DNA of 64,000 bases from NCBI RefSeq assembly GCF_029784155.1, contig NW_026597300.1, forward strand, positions 1 through 64,000, given 5' to 3'. This document shows, piece after piece, positions 36,401-48,143 of the stretch. The notes under the pieces were generated by a model, which saw nothing but the letters and a program-made list of their open reading frames with translations, ran no database searches and was not told the origin of the DNA. This DNA comes from Uranotaenia lowii. Taxonomy: Eukaryota; Arthropoda; Insecta; Diptera; Culicidae. Every line of letters begins with the position of its first letter. Positions within the stretch are counted from its first letter, which is position 1. Made by a program: the position numbers and the translations under genes.

Positions 36401-37565
36401 GTTAAATTTGTTAATATTATTACTTTTGTCAATTCAGTCAATTTGAACAATTTTATCACTTTTGTCAATTTTATCAATATTGTCAATTTTTTTTTCAATT
36501 TTGACAATTTTAACAAATTTGACAATTTTGATCATTTTGACTGTTTCGACAACCTGGACAAACTCGATTATTATGTCAATTTTGACAATTTTATTAATTT
36601 TGTCAATTTTATCAATATTGTCACTTTTGTCAATTTTGATAATTTTTTTTAATTTTGTCAGTTTTGTCAATTCTAACAATTTTCACAATTTTGTTAATTT
36701 TATTAATTTTGTCATGTTTGTCAATTTTATCAATTTTATCAATTTTATAAGTTTTGTAAATTTGGTCTATTTTGTCAATTTTGACAATTTGACAATATTG
36801 GTAATTTTGACAATTTAAGATGTTTTGACGATTTTGACAAATTTGTTAATTTTGACAAATTTGACAATTTTGTCATGTTTGTCAATTCGATTAACTTCAT
36901 ACTTTTTGTCATTTTTTTTTCAATTTTGTCTTTTTTGTCAACTTAGTCAATTTTGTCAATTTTATAATCTTTTTTCAATTTTGTCAATTTGTCAATTTTG
37001 TTAATTTTGTCAATTTTTTTCAATTTTGTCAATTTTGCCAATGAGGTCAATTTTGTCAATTTTGCCTTTATGTCAATTTTGTGAATTTTGTCAAAATTTG
37101 TCAATTTTGATAATTTCAAGAATTTGATAATCTCAACAATGTTGACAACTTCGACCATTCTGAAAATTGAGACAATTTTGACAATTTTGTGAATTCTGAA
37201 AATTTTGACAATTTCGACAATTTTGTTAATTTTGACAATTTTGATAAATTCCACAATTTTAATAGTGTGCCAATATTTTTAAAGTTTTTTTTCAGTTTTG
37301 ACAATTTCAACAATTTTGATACTTTTGTCAATTTTTACATTTTTTACAATTTTGATACTTTTTGACAATTGTGACAATTTTGGCAGTTTTGTTAATTTTG
37401 ACAATTTTGACTATATTGACATTTTTGGTTTTTTTTTTAATTTTTTTTATTTTTTTTTCTCAATTTCGACAATTTTTACAATTTTTTTGAGTTTTGTATA
37501 TTAAGACAATTTAAATATTTCTGATAATTTTGACGCTTTTTGACAATTTATACAGTTTTGATGTT
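33484..37565. repeat. 4-kb nonamer satellite with palindromic core TTGWCAA
   Basis: The array is built of 9-bp units TTTTGWCAA, meaning the 7-bp palindrome TTGWCAA separated by TT. Because W is A or T, units read as TTGACAA or as its reverse complement TTGTCAA, and the two are interspersed throughout. Substitutions are common. Longer blocks are duplicated: the segment around 34615-34715 recurs about 627 bp later (35241-35340), and 36150-36340 recurs about 337 bp later (36487-36680). Open frames on both strands encode Asn-Phe-Val/Asp, Leu-Thr-Ile or Lys-Ile-Asp-like periodic strings because 9 is a multiple of 3; they are not genes. Confidence 0.92.
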
Positions 37566-37571
37566 AATTCA

Positions 37572-37600
37572 ATCATGTTTTGGGAGCTTCAAAACATGAT
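37572..37600. repeat. 11-bp perfect hairpin at the satellite border
   Basis: 'atcatgttttg' and 'caaaacatgat' are perfect inverted copies separated by 7 bases, immediately after the last satellite units. Role unknown; it may mark the end of the sequence from which the array grew. Confidence 0.7.
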
Positions 37601-40384
37601 AAAGATGTTCTATGGATTGACAATTGAGAAAACTGAATCTGAAAATCCTATCAAATATCAATTTGGCTCGTGATTCAGGTGGTTATTTGCTTAGAAGTCA
37701 AATTTGAAAAAAAAGTGGTACTACTTTTTGAAATCGTTCTCTAAAAATGGAAAAAGGCAACCCAACTTGTAATTTTTTTGTAGGCCAGAAATTTTAGAAT
37801 CTATCCTACATAAAGTTAAAGTGGAGTTATGTGGAGTTTTTTTTTCAATCTCCTGTTGAAGTTTAAAAACCTAAAAAAAAATATTTTGTACGGAACAAGA
37901 TTCCATACAAAAAATTTCAACGTTTTTCTGAAAACGCAATTTTTTAATTTTAGGTGTAAAATATGCCAAACAAAAATATAAAAATAATTGCGAAGCCAAA
38001 TAAATTTAACATTCTGTTATCTATTCGTTAAACAATGTAAGCAAATCTTTGCGAAATTATCAAAAAATATTCGAACCTTTCTTAGCATTTCTTTGAGAAC
38101 TGCACAACGGGTAAATTTATGACAATTAATTTAATGGTTTTATGTAGCCTGAAAATGCCAGAAAACGGTGTAACAGATAATTTTGAGCGCTCAAAAATCG
38201 ACTTTCTGACAGCTTTTCTGGGTTTTGACCCACTGTACAATATCGAATAAAAATTCACATCTAATTAAGAAAACAGGTTCAATTATTGCTAACATTTCAA
38301 GCCCTAGAAGTCTGAAACTGTTGGAAAAAGAAAGGTTCAAATTTTGGTTTTTTGTTTTAAATTCTTAGCCCTTCATCATTTTAATATTTTTAATCACACT
38401 TTAAGGCTAACAAACCAAATATCGTAGGCACAACACTGACTGTTTTGCCCTGAGTGGCAGCACAAAAACTTGTTCCCCGTTCATGATACCTCGGGTCGAC
38501 TCGTCGTTTCAGGAGGAAAATCGTATATTTAGGTACACGGATAGCAGGCGACAGCAAACAAATTATTCCTTGGCTCTAGCATCGGCCCTGGTGGATCTCA
38601 GATTTGCACTGTACCAGAAAAAGATTCGAAAGACTCCTGCTGCTGCTTTCAGGTCTGTGAAGAGGCAGACGCGAGTTTGTTCGATATGTTTCTTGGTACC
38701 CATATATCTAGTAGGTACCAACGTTTTTCCCCCAAACATGCCAACGTTTCAACCAACCGTTCAATAATAAGATCTTGCAGAAGTTACCGGCCCGGCGGCC
38801 ACGATTGCCAGCTTCAAAGGAGCTTCCTCCCTCTCGGGGTCTCTCTTTGCATCGCCGGCATTCACAAAATCTCCATAGATAGGCTGTTGTCCGTGTTGTC
38901 GTTTGGTTCGGGGAAACCGGCTCAATGTAAGCTTCTTCCTGATTCAAACGGTTCTGTGTCTCGGTTCGGAAAATAAGCTGACATGAGGCTTGTTTTTAAT
39001 CTGGCCTGGAAGCTGAGCTGGCCTGACTTAAGCTTGGAATGTTTTGGTACGCAACTGCCACCAGGAGAAGGAACCTCCGTCTGCTGCATAGATAGAGGTA
39101 CATACGCTTGGTCAAAGCGAGGAATCCAGCTCCCAAACCGGTACAAATAGCCGTGGAAAATATTTTTGAATTAACAACATCTTTCCTTCCTCATGTGCCG
39201 TGCTGTGCTGTCGTCTTTGCTTGGGGCGACCTCCTTAATTTAAATGTGCCCTGCTGAACCCTCTCTGGTTCCGCTCATATGCAGCCTTCATCATCCGAGG
39301 GAGATGTGGGCACGCGTAACTTAAGACCCTGTCCCTGGGGAAGTTCGGCAAGAGCTAAGATTTATCGTTGCAGCATTCCGGGATCGGCGGGGCAGCCATC
39401 AGCGTTGATTTTCACAGTACTTTTATACAGCTGAGGTCAATTTTTCACCAAGGTTCCGTGAGTGGTGTGCATTCTTGCATTCTGGTTTTGCGCCAAGAAC
39501 TTATGAAGGAACTGGTCCAGTAGAGGGAAACCGGGCTGACTTCTTTCCTGTGGAATGTGGCCCCATGTAATGGATCCTTTTGGAAGATAAATGGATCACA
39601 ACCAGACGATTAAACATTATTGGTAGGTAGGGGAGATGCAGTATTTTTTAATGGCTATAACCTAAACGGTGTTCGCGTTAATTGTTGTCATCAACGCAAC
39701 AATTTACAATTTGTATTCATATTGCTGGTCGTGTCTGATGTCAACACTTTTCAAAAATAAGGTAATTTTTTTACAAAAAAAAAACAGTTAATATCAGCAC
39801 TGCTTTTTTGCTTCTAACTACCAACAGAAGCTTTCTGCGCATATAATACGAAGCCAGCAAAACACGTGAGACGGAAAAGCTCTTCCAATAAAATGTTTCG
39901 CCAATCGCTTAATTCTGATACCCCCCTATACTTCAACCAATGTTCGCGATGATGGCCATTTTGATGACGATGATTGTTGCATCGCTTGCATCTGATTCGC
40001 AACAAACGAAAAAAAAAATAAAGTAAACGTTTCGCCATTGCGCTCATCAGGCATGTGCAATAATGCACAAATTCACTACCACTTTTGCGTATCTACGTAC
40101 ATACCCACTATGGACAGATGAGAGGGCTCTAATGAATCATTGAACTTTGACTCGCGCTGCTGACAGAGCGTTTGTTTTTTTTCCTGTGTCGTTTGTAAAG
40201 GAAAGGAGGTTTTTGTGTGCGAGTTTTGTTGGAACTGTGGTAAGGGTTTTGCTATTAGAGACTAAGGCGATTCTTTGTACAAAATAAATTTAAAAAAATA
40301 GATTTAAGGATTGTTTCTGAAGAGTATACTCACCATAATTTCTAAATGAAATTATTTAGATACAACATCAAAGTGGCTGGCGAA
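37601..40384. other. Unassigned DNA, no supported gene
   Basis: 37600-38400 is AT-rich and includes a 14-bp palindrome 'tttgagcgctcaaa' near 38191. 38460-39620 is GC-richer with overlapping short frames on both strands, none recognisable. No element termini were found. Confidence 0.35.
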
Positions 40385-42822
40385 TAGTAGATAATGTCAA
40401 CTCGAGACCTCATACATTCAACCTTCGGGAAGCGGTCATATCACCGCTTATCTTACAACTCCGATTCTCAACCTTAGCGTAGATCGGGTACCCAACTCCG
40501 GTGGATGCTTTGGTCGCATGCGAACTGAGATAGGGGCTCCGTAAGCGTCTGTTGTTCATGTTAGGGGTGGCGTGCAAAAACGTTCTGGTGGTGTTCAGGA
40601 CCCAAAACAGCAACATCACAACGATCCTCCTAAGAGATAGTGGGGATAGCTGCGAAATCGGCAAAGACCAAAGACCAAGTTATTCCATGGGCAGTACCCG
40701 TGTGTTTTCCAACGAATTGAAAAGCCGATATTCGACATTGTAGAGCTGCAGAAGGTATAGTACGTACGTTCCGAGGTGGTCATACCATCTACCAGAGCTC
40801 CGTCAAGACACACGAGCTTGGAACAGCTTTTCAAGTGATGGGGAAGATGAAGAATTGTGTGATCAGGTGGTGGCCGATCGACCCACGAATGTGTCGGTTC
40901 TTAAACATCAGCATCATCAACTTGCACAGCCCTCACCTCGGAAGTACCGGTGATGAAAAAGACGAATTCTACGCGCAGCTTGAACGTGGATATGACCACT
41001 GTCCAAAACATGATATCTGGATATTCATGGGGGATTTCAACGCTCAGGTCGGCCAGGAGGAGGAATTCAAACCGACAATTAGAATGTCGAGTGCGCACCA
41101 GCTGACCAACGAAACCGGCCTCAGACTTGAATTCGTCACCTCAAAACGAATGGCCGTACGTAGTACCTTTTCCAGCACCGTCCCCACACAAGTACACCCG
41201 GAGATCACCGTACCAAACGCAATCACAGATCGACCACGTGTTGATAGGCAGCCAGCCCTTCTCGGACATTATCGACGTCAGATCCTTTCGAAGCGCTAAC
41301 ATCGAGTCAGACCACTATCTGGTGATGATGACGATGCGCCCAAAACTCTTCGTAGTGAACAACATACGATTAAATATCGCACGACAGAAGGAACCTGAGG
41401 TCGCGGCATCAAGACAGCCAACTAAGCGTTGCGGAGAACGTTATCGGGCATGTGAAACAAACTCGACTGAACTGGTTCGACGAAAAGCGCAGGAAGGTGA
41501 TGGACGAACAGAAAGGCGCGCGGACGTCAGTAGTGCAAAGAAATACTCGTCGAAACGTCAAAAATCATCGACAGCGGAAGAGGCAGCGAATCTGAATTGT
41601 CCAGGAGAAAATACGTCGCCTGAAGGAGGAGGAGTTGTGTTAAGGAAAACATTCGCCAGTGGAATAGCAGCAAGTCGACTGGCAAGGAGGGGATCGCAGC
41701 TGAACTCATCAAAATGGAACCCGGAAAAGTTGGCCGATTGCCTACACCGGTCGATGGTACGTATCTGGGACACATAACAGCTAAACGAGGAGAGGAAGGA
41801 GAAAGTATTTAGCCCCATCTACAAGAAAAGCCACAAATTGGACTGTGAGAACTACCGAGCGATCACTGCACTGTCCTCAATGAAGCCTACAAAGTGTTAT
41901 CCCGAATCCAACTCCGCCGCCTAACGCCACAAGCAAACAGATTCACGGGAAATCATCAGGCCAGCTTCATAGATAGACGGTATACGAAGGACCAGATTTT
42001 CATATTACGAAAAACCCTCCAAAAATGCCGTAAACACCAAGTTCCTACTGATCATCTGTGCATCGACTTCAAAGCCGCATACGACCGGAAAGCTGACCAG
42101 TCTGATCAAGGCAACGATGGATGGAAGCATTGCTGTCTGCGGATCTCGGGTGAATTCGAGTTCATTCGAATCACGCAGGGGTCTTCGACAACGCGATGGT
42201 CTATCTTGCATGATGTTAAGCGTGGCGCTAGAAGGTGTTATCCGACGAGCGGTGGGCTGAATGCGGAGGGCGATCTACTTTTTTTCCTTTTTTACGCATT
42301 AAGATCATTCTTCGCATTAAGGCCATTCTTCCTCGTAGAGGTGATCTACCGCACTGAAACGCGAAGCAGGAAGGATTAGGTTGATAATCTATACGTCCAA
42401 GACGAAATATATGCTGGCCAGCGGACCCGAGACCGACCGAGCCCACTTGTCCAGTAATAAGAAGGGTACGATCGATGGTGACGAGCTGGAGAAAGTCGAA
42501 GACTTTGTTGTTAGACTGGTTACCACGAACTATGGCACCAGCCTGAGATCCGGCGGCCAATGATCAGCGGAAGTCGTGCCTACTATCGACTCCACAAGCA
42601 ACTGCGGTCTCTACGGGCACGAGACGTGGATATTGCTCGAGGAGAACCTGCGCACACTCGGAGTATTTGAGTGACGAGTTAAGAACCATCTTCGGCGGCG
42701 TGCAGAAGTACAGAGTGTGGAGTCGAGGGATGAACTACGAGCTCGTGCGACTCTACGGCTAACCCAGTATCCAGAAGGTGGCGAAGGCTGGACGGATTCG
42801 CTGGCAGGACATGTTGCGAGAA
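40385..42822 (+). mobile_element. Decayed, nearly full-length RTE-like LINE, 3' end missing
   Basis: Remnants appear in the right order for an RTE-type element: a probable 5' UTR and leader (about 40385-40640), an AP-endonuclease domain (40700-41340), linker (41340-41800), reverse transcriptase (41800-42400) and the C-terminal region (42480-42822). The frame changes several times and includes stops. The element stops within the C-terminal region, shortly after the recognisable 'AGRIRW' segment, without a tail, so the 3' end was lost after insertion. It belongs to a different lineage from the young copy at 16614-18477. Confidence 0.8.
40700..42822 (+). pseudogene. RTE-like endonuclease/reverse transcriptase pseudogene
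   Basis: Endonuclease motifs are KDEFYAQLERGYD and MGDFNAQVGQEEEF in one frame (40835-41299), then IDHVLIGSQPFSDIIDVRSF with IESDHYLV in the next (41127-41777), which together are the D-N and D-H catalytic regions of AP endonucleases. Reverse transcriptase remnants are FIDRRYTKDQIFILRK and HLCIDFKAAYD (41894-42379), then 'EFIRITQG' in a shifted frame. The segment that should hold the F/YADD catalytic box is replaced by unrelated T-rich sequence at about 42275-42370. After it come IYTSKTKYMLAS, DGDELEKVEDFV and a C-terminal stretch with WILLEENL and GGVQKYRVW. The protein cannot be made. Confidence 0.8.
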
Positions 42823-43504
42823 TGCATTGGCAGCTTGTATTTTAGCAATTTTTGTAGTTTTTGTTATTTGTATTTAGATATTGTTATATTTGTTTTTCCG
42901 TAGTTTATATCAATTTTGTAATTTTAGAGTGTCCGAAAATCGAATCTTTCTTAATTGAAACATCGACAAATCAAATCCGCTTACAAGCTAATTCTAAAGC
43001 ATTACGCATACCCTCCAAATTTCGTCTTTTGGCATCAATTTTTTTTTTTCGATTTGCCCAATTTCACGTGCTGCTTAGGTAATTATTGAGGGTAACCAAA
43101 TCGAAACCTTGAAAAAGAAATTTATTTACTAAATATATAGGCATGGTCGACATGACACTTTCGCTACCCTAATATAGGTTAAATGATCTTGAGTGGAACT
43201 AAATGCCTCAATTCGATGCAACTCGGAACAGTTGATCAAGTGGTATGATAAAGGGTTATATCCAAACATTTTTTTTTAGTTCAGCGGATAGATCTTGGTT
43301 TCTGCTTTCTAATAATGATATGAAGAATTCTCAGAGCCATCTCGATAACTCTAAAGCTGTGTTATTGAAGAAAAAATTCTGATCTTGAGCGGAACTCAAA
43401 TATGACCTTGAGCGGAACCATTTGTATTGCTATCTATCTATGTGTATCTAATAGCTATCAATCCTATTCTTTGTGTAATTGTGAAAGCTTCGATTAAATG
43501 CTAT
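42823..43504. other. Unassigned AT-rich DNA
   Basis: No gene. The phrase 'cttgag[ct]ggaact' or its close variant occurs near 43189, 43382 and 43404, a minor repeated motif of unknown origin. It ends at the hAT target-site duplication. Confidence 0.35.
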
Positions 43505-43512
43505 ATTTTAAG
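43505..43512. repeat. 8-bp target-site duplication, left copy
   Basis: 'attttaag' is repeated exactly at 44746-44753, directly outside the opposite terminus. Confidence 0.85.
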
Positions 43513-44745
43513 TAGCGATGTACCGAATAGTGGTATTCGGCGAACGGCCGAATACCGAATAATGACCTTTTCAACTATTCGGCCAAACGAATATTCGGCC
43601 GAATATTCGGTAGAATATTCTGTTAAGTATTTAATAGAAATTAAAAAACGAAAATATAATTTTACTTCTATTTTTTCCATCTTAATACTCCCTATGTTAT
43701 TGAATCAATTATTTTCAACCAGATGTTTAATACATCAGAACTTCTTTAAGTAGAGGTCTCTTTGATTTTCAAAATGTCACCAATAGTTAGAAGGATATCA
43801 GATGAATTGTCACTTTTAGGACGTATACCATCAAAGAGATTGGGTTAAAGTAAAATCTAGGACAAAACATGTCAAAACAGGTACCAAGCTATTTGAAATT
43901 GCTAATTTCATTTTGAATCACATGAATATCCAATTTTAGCTAGATGTCTCCAAAATAGTTGTCAAAAAACGATGATCTTCAACTTAAAGAAAACCATATA
44001 TTCTACCAAATAAATCCAAACAGCAGGGTTGATTTTTTGAAAAAAATGTAAAAAAGAGCATATCTCAACAGAATCTAGGCATTATTCTCAAACACACAAG
44101 AGGAAAAACAAAGTAAATTACTTGAAATATAATGTTTTAATCGAATCACAGCAGCAGTGTTAAAATCGTATCTAAGGCCTTAGAGTTAAAGAAAAATTAA
44201 AGTTTATATTTAAATTTACTCTAACAAATCGGTTTGAACGCAAAATCTAAAAAAAAACATAGAAAAATTTGAGTACTTATTTGATGTAGCAAATAATCTG
44301 ATTAAACACGGGTAAAATCTGGAAAATTTCAAATAATATCTGGCCATCCCAGTAAGAATTGACCTATCTTGAATTCTTTATTGGATTTATGGACAAGCCT
44401 GGATATATGAAAAAAAAATTGGAATAAACAATATTCAAAGTATAAAGCTATCAACAGTGAAATATACATGGATACACCTAAGATCTTTACTGAAACCATA
44501 AGTTTTGATGATTTTTAAGCTTTTTCAACTTTACTATTGGATATCATAGAAATTATTCAAAATCAGTTGAAAAATTTGACAAGTCTGTTAGTGTAAAAAA
44601 TTTGAAAAATAAGTATTCGGTCTATTCGGCCTATTCGGCCGAATACTTGGCTCAACTATTCGGTGAGCCGAATATTCGGCTTAACGGTTTTTCGGCGGTA
44701 TTCGGCGCCGAATATTCGGCCGACCGAATATTCGGTACATCTCTA
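43513..44745 (+). mobile_element. Complete non-autonomous hAT-like element with CCGAATATTCGG ladders
   Basis: 1233 bp with termini 'tagcgatgtaccgaata' on the left and, read inward on the right, 'tagagatgtaccgaata'. Both ends carry ladders of the palindrome CCGAATATTCGG and variants (43540-43620 and 44610-44735), which could be transposase binding sites. The 8-bp duplications are perfect. The interior encodes nothing recognisable, so it must have been mobilised in trans. The truncated relative at 13455-14545 shares its interior, and a solo end is at 28636-28792. Confidence 0.88.
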
Positions 44746-44753
44746 ATTTTAAG
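44746..44753. repeat. 8-bp target-site duplication, right copy
   Basis: 'attttaag' is identical to 43505-43512. Confidence 0.85.
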
Positions 44754-45513
44754 ATTTTCAAGTTAAAAAAAGTGTTTTTACGTAACCGAAACTTAACCTA
44801 CCAAAGTTATTCGCAAAATATCCGTTCGAATTTATTCTTTACTGCAAGAAAGATATCCAATCTTGACTTCGATTCGCTGTAACTTATTTTGAAAGAATCA
44901 TTTATCTATACTCGAATTTAAGTTTTTTTTTACTCCGAAATTCAGTTTACAATATATTCGAATGTGCGTGTTTAGGGTCATATTGACCCAAATAATTTTT
45001 GAAGGTAACGGGAAAGTCAGTAATACGAAAGTATGCTTCAAATTACAGATTTTGCAAAAAGAACTGTACATTGTTCTAAACAACCCATTTATAGAATTAA
45101 ATTGATAATAAATTCCAATTTCCTATGAATAACGATAAAATTCATTTTTATTTCAAAATTATGGAAACATTAGGTATTTAGCTCATTTGATAAAACAATT
45201 AATTCCTAAACTGATTTCCATTTTTTTGATTTTTTGTACTTTAGTATATCGTTTTTAATTGGAATTTCAACATCAAGAACAACCACTGTTAATAAGAACT
45301 TCTTAAAATCAGAATGGTAATGGCAATGAGGATTGATTTTAATTCTGAAATTATGACTTTACCTTTATTGGCTTCATAAGTTCTAGAATTATGTCAAAAA
45401 AATTCTTGCAAAACAACTACCATACTTAGACATACATATTTATATAGCCAGGAAAGCAAACCTCAGACAGGCAACCTCAGAAGGACCAGCATAAATCCAG
45501 TTTTCGATGACCA
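44754..45513. other. Unassigned AT-rich DNA
   Basis: No gene or element recognised. A small palindrome 'gggtcatattgaccc' sits near 44973. Confidence 0.35.
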
Positions 45514-46029
45514 GTGTATGTAAATTATGGTGGCAATGGATGTATGGGGAAAATTCATGATCGAATACTGAAAACCGACCAGATACATTTTTAGATTGGC
45601 CCAAAAACTGACCTGTGCAAAATTTTAGCTCAATTGGACTTGATTTAGGGGCGACTCAAAAATCGACTTTAAAATTTCAAAAACCCCCGTCTCCCCATTA
45701 GTAATTTTAGGAAATTCGAAATTTTGATTTTGATGTCAAATGACTAAGAAATGAATGAAACATCGAGATCTGGTATTATCTCAAAAACAAATTATTGGCC
45801 AAAAATCGACTTTCTGGACTTCGGTTTTCCGAAAACCGGTCGGTTTCCCGAAAAATGGTCTCACCCCTTTGGTGCTTTTTATGGTCAAGAAACCGAAACT
45901 TTGAGCGCTTTGAGGCACCCCTAAATCAAGTCCGATTAAGGTGAAATTTTGAACAGGTCAGTTTTTTGGGCTAATCTACAAAATGTAAACGATCAGTTTT
46001 CGAAATTAGACATGACCCATTTGACTGCC
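45514..46029. mobile_element. Fold-back element with ~150-bp inverted arms
   Basis: The left arm contains 'ggcccaaaaactgacctg' and 'ggacttgatttaggggcg' (about 45595-45660). The right arm contains their reverse complements, 'caggtcagttttttgggc' and 'cacccctaaatcaagtcc' (about 45914-45980). Weaker pairing extends to the ends ('tgtaaattatggtggca' against 'tgccactctaatgtaca'). Arms of about 150 bp enclose about 220 bp. There is no coding capacity and the target duplication is unclear. Confidence 0.7.
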
Positions 46030-47294
46030 ACTCTAATGTACATGTATTGCATATAGCTAAATGACAAGGATTTGAATTAATTTCTCTGGCCGATATTGCA
46101 GTGACGACTAAGTTATTGCAATTGTTTTTTAATCCTTAATAATAAAGTCTTAAGTTCGTTAAAAAAAAAACAATTTATGATTGTATCGAACAGCAGCATC
46201 AGTCAATTTAAACAAACACATAAAATGAGACGTCCGTTTCCCGATTCTTGAATCATCAAATTACAAAAGGATGAGTAACGGTATCAGTATTGGTAGGTAG
46301 GGACCGTTTTTAAACAATCTGTTTGTGTATCCGCATTTTCATTAGCATCATCAAAAACCATGGAACACTCTCTGCAGCATAGAAAATGACCCGTATAGGA
46401 TGCATTTTATGATGCTGCATTTCATTATGATGATATCAAGTTAGTGCATGTCCAATTTTTTATGTTATAACCAAACGACGAAATAATCACAGTTTGATAT
46501 GTTTTTTGTCAGGTATGATTTACCTGTAGCCAAAACTGCTTTCCGACTTTGTTTTAATGACATAATCGAAATAGAATTTTCGTTGTCCTATAAAATGTCC
46601 GTTCCTACGTTTTTGTCTGGTAAACAAATGAGAATTGACTGCCTGCCAAATGGACGACACCTCTTCGCGGCTTGTTTTAATACACCGACCCAAACCGTAA
46701 ACATATCTACAAAACATCGTTAACCCACAACGTGTTAAACTACAACAAAGGTGCGGTGGTCTCTTTATGAGGTATCATATCGTGAGGAACCATAAAAACG
46801 AAGGGTTGGTGTTGTGGCATTCATTGTTTCCAAAGTCAGCAATAACGTTTGCCACAAGGGAAGGTTCTGTTCCTTTTTTGAGTAGGTGCGCATTTAATTG
46901 GTTTAATCTTGTTTTCCAATTAATATTCATTGACTTATCATCCGCGCTAGACGTGGAGGGTGAAGACCCACACCTTTGTAGGTTTTAAAATTCTTGGGAC
47001 AACATCCTGTCAGGAATGAACGAATTTGAAGAGAGGATCTCATCCGTTTGACATGCTAAACATACCATGCAAATACTTATCCCAAGAACAAAGGAAAGAT
47101 CCATCGTCTCGGTTAACAAACGAATTAACATATTGTGAATGGATATTCAAAAGTTAAAAATGGCCGATTCTTTAAAGTGTTTAAGTTTTTTAAGATACAC
47201 GTGACCGTTAGCCCGTTAATCTATGCAAATAACGTCAAGATCTAGTATTGACCTGCAGCTTTGGCCCGTTAATTAGTTGAAAATCAAAAATCTA
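46030..47294. other. Unassigned DNA
   Basis: Ordinary AT-rich sequence. 46499-46990 is slightly more balanced, with a 74-codon and a 73-codon frame on the plus strand; neither is recognisable. No repeat ends seen. Confidence 0.35.
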
Positions 47295-47394
47295 TATATA
47301 TACTAGCAGACCCGGTAAACTTCGTCTTATCATGTTCAATTTGGCGTCCATTTTCCATTTTTCCTAGTTTTCTTTTCATTTCCCTTCTTTTCCT
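47295..47394 (-). repeat. Terminal segment of the dispersed repeat ('ctagcagacccgg' type)
   Basis: 'tatatatactagcagacccg' followed by 'gtaaacttcgtc' resembles, in reverse complement, the end 'cacgggtcagctagta' at 58455-58470. It is one end of a common insect repeat whose modules occur elsewhere in this window. The rest is cut off by the TTAA-flanked MITE. Confidence 0.5.
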
Positions 47395-48143
47395 TTAAGG
47401 GGGGGGGTAGGGTCTAACACTTTCAAAAAATCGATTTTTTTATTTTTTTATTTTCTTATTGTAAAACATTTCAAGAATGTTGTGTCAAATTTTCAAGTCA
47501 ATTGAAGCAAAACTGTAGAAGTTATAGGCCTTTATCTCCTCCTATTTAATACTGCAAGAAAGCAAGAGCAGTAACTTCAAACGCGTTTTTCTCGAAAGCA
47601 CATTTTTAAAGTCCGTGGATATCGTCATTTGAAAACTACTTATCCGATCCTTTTCAAATTTGGAACATATTTTCTACGTATAAAATACCAGACCCCAACG
47701 TTTTTCTTTTTTGTTTTTTTTTACTTTGGGGAGATTTTACAGGTGAAAAATGGCGGATTTTTTCATGAAAAATCCTAGTTTTTACTTCAAACAGCCACAA
47801 AAATTTCATAAAAATTTTTTTAAGTTAAATAAAAACGTTGGGGTCCAGAAAAACATCTATTAAAAATATTTTGCTCTGATTTTTTGACTTCAGATGATTC
47901 TGTGCTGAGATACAGTGTCCACCGCAAATCCTGTTTTCTAAAAGGCATCCTCGAAAGTGCTCCGTCACCGGCTCATTTTTCAATATTTTTCTACGAAAAA
48001 AATACTAAATGTTCTTTTAACAATGCTTTGTATAATGCAAAAAATTTGAATACATTTGTTTGAACGATAGCTCTAGAAAAAAATCGTGAAAATGGTGTTT
48101 TTTTATACCCGTTAGACCCTACCCCCCCCCCCCCCCCCCTTAA
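47395..48143. mobile_element. TTAA-flanked MITE, piggyBac-like
   Basis: The element body (47399-48139) is bracketed by TTAA at 47395-47398 and 48140-48143. Its terminal inverted repeats start with a run of G (about 9 on the left, about 19 on the right) and continue 'tagggtctaac'. TTAA duplications are the mark of the piggyBac superfamily. The 741-bp interior contains no transposase. Confidence 0.75.

Noticed and set aside
33565..36679. Many open frames on both strands encoding periodic Lys-Ile-Asp, Leu-Thr-Ile or Asn-Phe-Val strings
   Set aside because: They are direct readouts of the 9-bp satellite, where the period equals three codons. They occur in several frames on both strands and show no start context or conserved ends.
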